Source: an archaeon
GTDB taxonomy: Archaea; Altiarchaeota; Altiarchaeia; IMC4; QMZM01
Direction: 5' to 3'
Assembly (NCBI GenBank): GCA_029933895.1
Contig: JAOZNG010000065.1
Coordinates: 1-6,464 of the forward strand
DNA length: 6,464 nucleotides
The notes beneath the pieces are model-generated. The model searched no databases. It was not told the DNA's origin and saw nothing but the letters and a program-made list of their open reading frames with translations. This document shows positions 1 to 5,949 of this stretch, one piece after another (position 1 is the stretch's first letter; each line of letters opens with the position of its first letter). The translations under genes were made by a program, and so were the position numbers.

Positions 1-1
1 A

Positions 2-61
2 GCAAGAAGACCTGCTTCAGAGAATGAAATTCTAGAGATCATTCCCGTGTATAAAAGTTAG
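2..61 (+). other. Short open stretch ending in a stop, upstream of truncated hdrA
   Basis: This frame is open from the window edge to a TAG at 59-61 and encodes 19 residues ending PVYKS. It may be the 3' end of a gene that begins outside the window. One extra A in the A4 run at 53-56 would join it exactly to the HdrA frame that starts at 55, giving PVYKKLDRLYPEG. Against a simple frameshifted hdrA, the residues before the join lack the acidic residue and Gly-Gly pair that HdrA proteins carry just before this point. Neither of the other two frames supplies them. It could be an eroded hdrA 5' part, the end of an unrelated gene, or chance. Confidence 0.25.
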
Positions 62-147
62 ACAGACTTTATCCTGAAGGCACTCCAAACTCGCATATAC
101 TATACCCACTAATAAATGAAGTCGTTAGAAACAAAAACATTGAGATC

Positions 148-1725
148 TTGACCAATTCAGAGATAGAGGAGGTTAATGGAGATATTGGGAACTACAGGAT
201 AAAGATTAAGACCAGAGGTAATGTTATTGAAGGCAGACTCTTAAGGGAATGTGAAGAAGCCTGTCCGGTTGTTGTGGATGATGACGGAATCAAACATAAG
301 GCCATCTATTATATGCCAACTTACCCAGATAGTTACGGAATCGATTTTGAGGCATGCAATAAATGCGGTGAGTGTGTGAGGATATGTCCTGAAATCAGTC
401 TGGATGAAAGCGAAAAAAACATTGACGTTGGAGCAATAGTAGCTGCAACCGGACTAAAAGACTACGATGCGTCGCTGATAAAAGAATACGGTTACGGAAG
501 ATATGATAACGTCTTAACTAAACTAGAGTTCGAGCGGAAATTCGCAAACGGCCTGATAAATCCAAAAAGCGTCGCTATCGTAAACTGTGCAGGCTCAAGA
601 GACGAGAACCATCTACCGTACTGCTCGAAGGTCTGTTGCCTCCTCGGTCTTAAGGAGGCAAAGCTGATAAAAGATATAAATCCAGAAACCGAGGTCTACA
701 TAAACTACATAGACATGAGAAGTTACGGCCCCTTCGAGAAATTCTATAACACCGTTAGAGAGAACTATGGGGTTAAATTTATACAGGGAAGGCCCTCAGA
801 GATTCTCCAAGATGATGGAATCCTGGTTGTGAGATCCGAAGACATACTCCTTGGAAAAAACATTGAAAACAGGGTTGAGTGTGTTGTTCTAATGACCGGT
901 TTTATTCCAGACAATGAATTATTCAGGAAACTGGGGCTTCCAGATAACGGAGAATTCCCTGTTGATTATGTAAATTCTTCACTTTCCGTGGATTCGAATC
1001 CAAGGAGCATATTCGTTACCGGATCAGCGGCATTCCCCTGTGGGGTGGCTGAGACCATAACTAATGCCAAGAAATCGGCGAACGAGGTGATAGGTGTACT
1101 TGGCAGGGATTGCGTAGAAAACAAAACACCGACAGCAGTTATAAACAGCGATATCTGCAGCGAAATAGATTGCAGGATATGTGTAACTGTGTGCCCATAT
1201 GGAGCAGTTTATCTAAAAGATGACAGGGTTACGATAAATCAGGAACTCTGTATGGGGTGCGGGATCTGCACAGCCACCTGTGCAGCAGGAGCAAACCAGC
1301 TACAGGGATGTGACGATAAAGGAATGCTCGCCCAGATATCCGGGACAGTCCGGGAAGGGGATATACTCGCGTTGCTATGTAAATGGAGTTCCTATAACGC
1401 CGCAGATAAGGCAGCTTATGAAAGACTAACGTATCCGGAAAACGTTAAGATCATCAAAATCCCGTGCACAGGAAGAGTGGATGCACAGATCATCCTCAAA
1501 GCCTACAGCTCCGGAGCCAAAGGGGTGCTTATCGGGGGATGTCCACCTGATGCATGCCATTACTGCACAGGGAATTTTAAGGCACGGAAGAGAGTTATTG
1601 CATTAAGGGAATTGATTAACCAGTTTGGAATTGACCCGGAATCGCTGATGATTGAATGGATCGGGAAGGATGAATCAAAGCGGTTTATCGATATCGTAAC
1701 TAAATTAGATGAAGAGATAAGTTAA
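148..1725 (+). CDS. hdrA: HdrA-MvhD fusion, heterodisulfide reductase subunit A, N-terminally truncated
   Basis: HdrA is the cytoplasmic flavin and iron-sulfur hub that splits electrons from hydrogenase between ferredoxin and HdrBC; MvhD is the [2Fe-2S] adaptor to the hydrogenase. Visible in order: a degenerate ferredoxin site with only C35 and C39, an intact one (C70, C73, C76, C80), the HdrA core signatures NCAGSRDE and YCSKVCC (about 146-164), the second nucleotide-domain motif IFVTGSAAFP (about 288-297), two C-terminal ferredoxin sites (C337/342/345/349, the first spacing widened to Cx4C, and C368/371/374/378), then an MvhD domain from about 400 with CKWSSY, PCTGRVD and GGCPPDACHYC. HdrA-MvhD fusions are known in several archaea. 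TTG at 148 is the only usual start codon after the stop at 52-54 and lacks a Shine-Dalgarno site. HdrA-like sequence continues upstream to about 55 (for example INEVVRNKNIEIL), so 148 is probably not a natural start. About 200 residues, including the GGGxAG FAD motif, are missing compared with a full fusion of nearly 790. Confidence 0.85.
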   Translation: MTNSEIEEVNGDIGNYRIKIKTRGNVIEGRLLRECEEACPVVVDDDGIKHKAIYYMPTYPDSYGIDFEACNKCGECVRICPEISLDESEKNIDVGAIVAATGLKDYDASLIKEYGYGRYDNVLTKLEFERKFANGLINPKSVAIVNCAGSRDENHLPYCSKVCCLLGLKEAKLIKDINPETEVYINYIDMRSYGPFEKFYNTVRENYGVKFIQGRPSEILQDDGILVVRSEDILLGKNIENRVECVVLMTGFIPDNELFRKLGLPDNGEFPVDYVNSSLSVDSNPRSIFVTGSAAFPCGVAETITNAKKSANEVIGVLGRDCVENKTPTAVINSDICSEIDCRICVTVCPYGAVYLKDDRVTINQELCMGCGICTATCAAGANQLQGCDDKGMLAQISGTVREGDILALLCKWSSYNAADKAAYERLTYPENVKIIKIPCTGRVDAQIILKAYSSGAKGVLIGGCPPDACHYCTGNFKARKRVIALRELINQFGIDPESLMIEWIGKDESKRFIDIVTKLDEEIS

Positions 1726-1733
1726 AAAAAAAG

Positions 1734-2714
1734 ATGGTGCAGGGAAAAAAACTTAAGCTGGCGATATGCAGGGGAGCCACATGCTCGGGATGTGATATCG
1801 CCTTTCTGGACATCCACGGGCAGATACTGCAGGTTCTTGAGAAAGCAGAGATAGTGTTCGCCCCGACAATAATGGATGCGAAATACAAGGATGTCGAAGC
1901 TATGGAGGATAATGAGATAGATCTCTGCTTTTATCACGGCTCTGTAAGAGACTCGGAAAACGAGCACATGGCTCACCTGATGAGGCAGAAATCAAGGATA
2001 TTAATTGCTTTCGGGGCATGCGCATGCTTTGGGGGAATATTTGGTCTGGCTAATGTTACAAACAGGGATGGTATATTCGAGGAGGTTTATAGGAGCACTG
2101 CATCAACAGACAACCCTGAATTCATCACCCCGGAAACAAGATACGTTGATAAAGGCGGACATGAACTCTCTCTCCCAAGATTCTATGATGATGTATTTGC
2201 CCTCGATGATAAAGTTGACGTCGACTACTACCTTCCACTGTGCCCGCCGATTACGGAGCAGATAATGACGTGCATTGATGCGGTCGTTTCAGGAGACCTG
2301 CCTCCGAGGGGGACAGTGATTGCATCCGAGAAAACCCTTTGCAGCGAATGCGATAGAACAAAATCAGAGGAAAGGAGGATAGACAGGATATATCGACCCC
2401 ATGAAGTCGAAATCGACCAGGAGAAATGCATGCTTGACCAGGGACTGTTATGTATGGGCCCTGCGACAAGGGCTGGATGCGGCACAATCTGCATAAAGGC
2501 TAATGTCCCGTGCAGGGGATGTAATGGACCGACAAAGGAGGCATTTGATCAAGGCGGTAATTTCCTGAACCTTGTTGCCACAATATTCGGCGTGAATGAA
2601 GAAGATTTAATAGAAGACGATATAACCAGGATATTCAAACAAATTAAAGACCCGCTGGGGACATTCTATAGATTCACACTCCCGAAATCGATGCTTAGGA
2701 GGGTGAAGAAATGA
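1734..2714 (+). CDS. mvhG: F420-non-reducing [NiFe] hydrogenase small subunit (MvhG)
   Basis: The iron-sulfur subunit of a cytoplasmic group 3c-type hydrogenase carries electrons from the NiFe site in MvhA to MvhD. Proximal cluster ligands are C17 and C20 (CSGCD), C96 (GACACFGG) and C170 (LPLCPP, where family members normally have PGCPP). The C-terminal part has C203 and C206 (CSEC), then C232, C240, C249, C253, C260 and C263 around the signatures CMGPATRAGCG and PCRGCNGP, the usual ligands for medial and distal clusters. There is no twin-arginine signal, which fits a cytoplasmic enzyme. ATG at 1734 follows the hdrA stop by 8 bases, most of them part of an A9 run, with no clear Shine-Dalgarno site, so translation probably depends on coupling. 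Length (326 residues) is normal for MvhG. Assignment to group 3c rests on the motifs and the Hdr/MvhD neighbours. Confidence 0.93.
   Translation: MVQGKKLKLAICRGATCSGCDIAFLDIHGQILQVLEKAEIVFAPTIMDAKYKDVEAMEDNEIDLCFYHGSVRDSENEHMAHLMRQKSRILIAFGACACFGGIFGLANVTNRDGIFEEVYRSTASTDNPEFITPETRYVDKGGHELSLPRFYDDVFALDDKVDVDYYLPLCPPITEQIMTCIDAVVSGDLPPRGTVIASEKTLCSECDRTKSEERRIDRIYRPHEVEIDQEKCMLDQGLLCMGPATRAGCGTICIKANVPCRGCNGPTKEAFDQGGNFLNLVATIFGVNEEDLIEDDITRIFKQIKDPLGTFYRFTLPKSMLRRVKK
2697..2706 (+). promoter_or_regulatory. Strong ribosome binding site for mvhA
   Basis: AGGAGGGTGA sits 4 bases before the ATG at 2711, inside the last codons of mvhG, and closely matches the archaeal anti-Shine-Dalgarno complement. 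It supports 2711 as the mvhA start. It is the best ribosome binding site in the operon, suggesting that the catalytic subunit is initiated independently as well as by coupling. Confidence 0.7.
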
Positions 2715-4201
2715 GTGAAAAAACGGCGGAAGGAAACAAGAAGGAGATAGTAATAACTCCGGTTACAAGACTTGAAGGTCATGCAAAGATAGATATATTC
2801 CTCAACGATGAAGGTAATGTTGAAGACGCCTACTTCCAGGTGGTCGAGTTAAGGGGTTTTGAGAAATTCTGCCAGGGCAGACCGGCGGAGGAATTGCCAA
2901 GGATAGTGCCAAGGATCTGCGGGGTGTGCCCCAACCCCCACCACATGGCATCCAGCAAGGCAGTGGATGATGTGTTCGGGGTTGAGCCAACATCGACCTC
3001 CAAAAAACTCAGGGAAATGAGTCTGAATGCACACTTCATACATAGCCATATAGTCCATTTCTATGTTCTCGCTGGCCCGGATTTTATTGTCGGACCAACA
3101 GCTGATCCCGCAGAAAGAAACATCGTTGGAGTAATCAACAAAGTCGGCCTGGAGATTGGGGGGGGAGTAATTGAGGCACGGGCCCATGCCCAAAAAATCC
3201 AGGAAATCATAAGCGGGAGAGCAACCCACCCGATAAACAATTTACCTGGGGGAATAGCCAGAGGAATAGATGATAAACAGCAGAAGGAGATTGAGCAGAT
3301 GGCGGAGTCCCTGGTAGATTTCAGTAAATTCACTCTACAGGTGTTTGAGGACATTGTCTTGAAAAACAAGGAATATGTTGACATAATAACCGGAGACATA
3401 TACCGGCACGAGACATATTATATGGGAACGGTTGATAAGAAAAACAAGGTCACGTTCTACGACGGCGATATCAGGGTAGTGGATCCCAGAGGGAAGGAGT
3501 TTGTGAAATTCAACGGCAGGGATTACCTGAAGCATATCGCAGAACATGTGGAGCCATGGAGCTACCTTAAATTCCCATATCTGAAGAAGGTTGGGTGGAA
3601 GGGTTTTGTTGATGGAAGGGACTCCGGTATTTATCGGGTTGCTCCATTGGCTAGGTTAAACGCCGCCGACGGAATGGCAACACCAGCAGCTGATGAAGCA
3701 TACGACAGGATGTATGAAATCCTTGGAGGGTCACCTTCCCACGCAACACTCGCCATGCACTGGGCTAGGGTGATAGAGATCATGTATTCCGCTGAAAGGA
3801 TAATGGAACTGATCCAGGATCCAGGGATCACCGGCTCAGATGTCAGGAACATCCCAACACATGTTGTCGGTGAAGGAATAGGCCAGGTTGAGGCTCCAAG
3901 AGGGACATTATTCCATCACTACTGGACCGATGAAGAAGCTATGATAAAGAAACTCAACATTATAGTGGCAACAGGTAACAATAACGCAGGAATCTGTATG
4001 TCAGTGAAGCGTGCGGCACAGAAATTAATCAGGAATTTTAAGATTAATGATGGAATACTGAATAGGATAGAGATGGCGTTTCGGGCATACGACCCATGCT
4101 TCGCCTGTGCAACCCACACCCTGCTGGGGCATATGCCGATGGAAATCAGGATCTATGACTCGGACAGGAACATATACAAAAAAATCACAAGATTTGAATA
4201 A
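2711..4201 (+). CDS. mvhA: F420-non-reducing [NiFe] hydrogenase large subunit (MvhA)
   Basis: The catalytic subunit splits H2 at a Ni-Fe(CN)2CO centre in the cytoplasm. All four nickel ligands are present: C70 and C73 in RICGVCPNPHH (L1 motif), and C463 and C466 in DPCFACATH (L2 motif). The N-terminal RLEGHAKI box typical of large subunits lies near residues 20-27. After H469 a 27-residue tail beginning TLLGHMP remains, as expected for a precursor that is cleaved after this histidine once nickel is inserted; the next gene encodes such an endopeptidase. The start overlaps the mvhG stop (ATGA) and has a strong ribosome binding site. At 496 residues the protein looks complete. A G8 run at 3158-3165 encodes part of the segment EIGGGV, and the frame is kept through it. 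Confidence 0.96.
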   Translation: MSEKTAEGNKKEIVITPVTRLEGHAKIDIFLNDEGNVEDAYFQVVELRGFEKFCQGRPAEELPRIVPRICGVCPNPHHMASSKAVDDVFGVEPTSTSKKLREMSLNAHFIHSHIVHFYVLAGPDFIVGPTADPAERNIVGVINKVGLEIGGGVIEARAHAQKIQEIISGRATHPINNLPGGIARGIDDKQQKEIEQMAESLVDFSKFTLQVFEDIVLKNKEYVDIITGDIYRHETYYMGTVDKKNKVTFYDGDIRVVDPRGKEFVKFNGRDYLKHIAEHVEPWSYLKFPYLKKVGWKGFVDGRDSGIYRVAPLARLNAADGMATPAADEAYDRMYEILGGSPSHATLAMHWARVIEIMYSAERIMELIQDPGITGSDVRNIPTHVVGEGIGQVEAPRGTLFHHYWTDEEAMIKKLNIIVATGNNNAGICMSVKRAAQKLIRNFKINDGILNRIEMAFRAYDPCFACATHTLLGHMPMEIRIYDSDRNIYKKITRFE

Positions 4202-4653
4202 TGAAAACCCTTGTGCTTGGAGTCGGAAACCCGCTCCTGAAAGACGATGGAATAGGAATCCATGTTGTAAGAGAACTTGAGAAGGAGGTGGATGGTGCGG
4301 ACTTTAAGGAGGCAAGTGTTTCAGGCCTGGAACTGGTTGAAATGCTCAGAGGCTATGAAAGAGCTATAATAGTGGATGCCGTCAAGACAAGAGACGGCGT
4401 ACCCGGCAAGATATATAAGCTGACACCTAATGATATTCCAACCATGCACGGGATCTCACCACATGATGTGGATTTCAGAACCGCAATAGAATTCGGTGAA
4501 AAATTCATCGGGGAAATGCCTGAGAGAATAGAGATTTATGGTATAGAGGTAGAGAACGTTACTGAATTCGGTGAGGGATTAAGCAGAGATTTGAAGAAAT
4601 CCCTCCCGGCCATAATCAAAGAAATAAAGCATAGTATCGAAGATGGATCTTAG
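4201..4653 (+). CDS. Hydrogenase maturation endopeptidase (peptidase M52, HyaD/HybD/FrhD-like)
   Basis: This protease family removes the C-terminal tail of the [NiFe] large subunit after metallocentre assembly, using the bound nickel as a recognition signal. The N-terminus TLVLGVGNPLLKDDGIG is the family hallmark. D16, D59 (IIVDAV) and H88 (SPHDVDF) match the three nickel-binding positions known from HybD (Glu16, Asp62, His93). The length of 150 residues is typical. The start codon shares one base with the mvhA stop (TAATG) and lacks its own Shine-Dalgarno site, so it is probably coupled to mvhA. Its place directly after mvhA points to MvhA as substrate. The exact orthologue name cannot be settled from motifs, so no symbol is given. 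Confidence 0.94.
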   Translation: MKTLVLGVGNPLLKDDGIGIHVVRELEKEVDGADFKEASVSGLELVEMLRGYERAIIVDAVKTRDGVPGKIYKLTPNDIPTMHGISPHDVDFRTAIEFGEKFIGEMPERIEIYGIEVENVTEFGEGLSRDLKKSLPAIIKEIKHSIEDGS

Positions 4654-5086
4654 AAAGGAGATGGGATCAGATGTTGATGGTAGAACACTGAATTACTGCT
4701 TCAGCTGTGGGATGTGCACTGGTGGCTGCCCTTCTGCAATGATTACGGACAGCAGATATAATCCAAGAAGGATTCTGCACAGGGCGGTTATAGAAGGCAG
4801 GCTGGAGGATGATATCTGGCTCTGCACCAACTGTTACACCTGCCAGGAGAGATGCCCGACAAACACAAAGGTTGCAGACTTAATAAATCTGATGAGGAGG
4901 ATTTATGTTAAGGAAAGGGGGGTTCCAGAGTTCATTAAACCGTTGATAGAGAACCTTAGCTCATGTGGCTTCACGTCAAGCATCGGAGATTTAGAGAATA
5001 AGAGAAGGGAGAGGATGGGTCTCCCAAGGATCAAACATAACAGTGAAATCAGGGAGATAATAGAGAAAACAGGTGGTGGATTATGA
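4643..5086 (+). CDS. hdrC: Heterodisulfide reductase subunit C (HdrC)
   Basis: HdrC is the small ferredoxin-like subunit that carries electrons from HdrA to the catalytic HdrB. Two complete CxxCxxCxxxCP sites are visible: C19, C22, C25, C29 (CFSCGMCTGGCP) and C61, C64, C67, C71 (CTNCYTCQERCP), each for one [4Fe-4S] cluster. The rest is mostly helical and charged, without membrane segments, so this is the soluble HdrABC type rather than the membrane-bound HdrDE type. The length of 147 residues is slightly below that of many HdrC proteins but covers the whole domain. ATG at 4643 overlaps the protease gene by 11 bases. A second in-frame ATG at 4661 (MGSD) directly abuts an AAAGGAG at 4654-4660, which is too close to act as its ribosome binding site, so 4643 is preferred but not certain. 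Confidence 0.94.
   Translation: MDLRKEMGSDVDGRTLNYCFSCGMCTGGCPSAMITDSRYNPRRILHRAVIEGRLEDDIWLCTNCYTCQERCPTNTKVADLINLMRRIYVKERGVPEFIKPLIENLSSCGFTSSIGDLENKRRERMGLPRIKHNSEIREIIEKTGGGL
5071..5078 (+). promoter_or_regulatory. Ribosome binding site for hdrB
   Basis: AGGTGGTG lies 4 bases before the ATG at 5083, within the last codons of hdrC. It resembles the archaeal GGAGGTGATC consensus and supports the hdrB start that overlaps the hdrC stop as ATGA. Confidence 0.55.
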
Positions 5087-5949
5087 GTGACAGATATGCA
5101 TACTTCATAGGCTGCACAACCCCTTTTAGAGAGTCCAACTATGACCTCTCAACAAGAAAGATCATGGAGAAACTCGATATCGAGTTAATTGATATGGTTG
5201 ATGCCGGATGCTGCGGCCTCTACTATGAGCTTGTTAATGAATTAACTTATTTGTCCATGGCAGCCAGGGTGATATCCATGGCTGAGGACCTGAAGCTTGA
5301 TTTAATGGTTATCTGCAACGGCTGCAATGGAGCACTCTACAGGGCTAACATGAAACTCAAACAGAATCCTGAACTCAGGGACGAAGTCAATAGGGTTTTA
5401 TCTGGCGTGGACAGGGAATTCAGGGGAACAGTTGACGTGAAACACTATGTCAGAGTACTGTGGGAGGGTGTTGGCGTTGACGCGATAAAGAAGAAGGTTG
5501 TGAAGCCACTTGATGTTTCGGTTGCAGCCCACTACGGATGCCACCTGATGAAGCCTTCAGAGGAATTAAGGTTTGACGACCCCGGGGAGCCTGTCAGCCT
5601 GGATGAGTTGATTGAGGCTACTGGAGCTAAATCAATAGACTACTACGAGAAATCACTCTGCTGCGGAGGCTATGTCCTTGCAGCAGACCAGTCCATCGCA
5701 TATAACATGACCGGGAGAAAGCTCAGGAATGTCGGAAAGGCCGGAGCAGATATTATGGTGACTGCATGCCCGTTCTGTAACGTTATGTATGACGCAAACC
5801 AGAGAGCGGTTGCATCAGAGATGAAGGAGGAGTTCAACATCCCTGTGTTGCATTACCCACAGCTTCTGGGGCTCGCCATGGGTTACTCCCCCAAGGACGT
5901 GGGGCTGGAGCAGAATCGTGTGCGGGTAGACCCTAAACTATTCAGGTGA
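5083..5949 (+). CDS. hdrB: Heterodisulfide reductase subunit B (HdrB), catalytic subunit
   Basis: HdrB holds the disulfide-reducing active site. In methanogens it reduces CoM-S-S-CoB with two non-cubane [4Fe-4S] clusters, each bound by a CCG domain. Both domains are complete: C11, C43-C44, C78 and C81 (FIGC, AGCCG, CNGCNG), and C153, C193-C194, C229 and C232 (YGCH, LCCGG, CPFCN). Spacings are C-x31-CC-x33-CxxC and C-x39-CC-x34-CxxC. The 288-residue length is normal, and there is no signal or membrane segment. The gene overlaps hdrC by 4 bases and has its own ribosome binding site. Its last 12 bases overlap the convergent ATPase gene on the other strand. The cysteines point to an active disulfide reductase, but the sequence does not say which disulfide it uses; related CCG proteins serve other substrates. 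Confidence 0.95.
   Translation: MSDRYAYFIGCTTPFRESNYDLSTRKIMEKLDIELIDMVDAGCCGLYYELVNELTYLSMAARVISMAEDLKLDLMVICNGCNGALYRANMKLKQNPELRDEVNRVLSGVDREFRGTVDVKHYVRVLWEGVGVDAIKKKVVKPLDVSVAAHYGCHLMKPSEELRFDDPGEPVSLDELIEATGAKSIDYYEKSLCCGGYVLAADQSIAYNMTGRKLRNVGKAGADIMVTACPFCNVMYDANQRAVASEMKEEFNIPVLHYPQLLGLAMGYSPKDVGLEQNRVRVDPKLFR

Larger units (their letters stand above)
55..5949 (+). other. Hydrogenase-heterodisulfide reductase operon
   Basis: Six plus-strand genes follow one another with an 8-base gap (hdrA-mvhD to mvhG), a 4-base ATGA overlap (mvhG to mvhA), a 1-base TAATG overlap (mvhA to protease), an 11-base overlap (protease to hdrC) and a 4-base ATGA overlap (hdrC to hdrB). No gap could hold a promoter, so co-transcription and translational coupling are expected. 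All products belong to one enzyme complex or its maturation. The promoter is not identified and probably lies before the window. The start given here is where HdrA-like coding begins, not a mapped transcript end. Confidence 0.85.

Noticed and set aside
50..57. TATAAAAG, resembling an archaeal TATA box for the operon
   Set aside because: No clear purine-rich BRE precedes it, and the sequence directly after it (55-147) is HdrA-like coding, which would be an odd place for a leader. It cannot be excluded if the gene has been truncated and re-promoted.
50..61. Programmed frameshift joining the upstream frame to hdrA
   Set aside because: TAT AAA AGT is not a good slippery heptamer, since the re-paired codon would be TAA, and the upstream frame does not match the HdrA FAD region.
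1723..1733. Transcript slippage on the A9 run fusing HdrA to MvhG
   Set aside because: The hdrA stop codon TAA starts at the beginning of the run, so slippage within the run would not remove it.
2016..2027. Perfect 12-base palindrome GCATGCGCATGC
   Set aside because: It lies in the middle of mvhG and encodes the conserved GACACFGG cluster motif, so coding constraint explains it.
3158..3165. G8 run as a phase-variation tract in mvhA
   Set aside because: The frame is intact across it and encodes ordinary large-subunit sequence. A single coding G8 without other evidence is weak.
2849..3399. Long minus-strand open frames opposite mvhA
   Set aside because: They are shadows of a highly conserved gene, show no recognisable motif and have no support from context.
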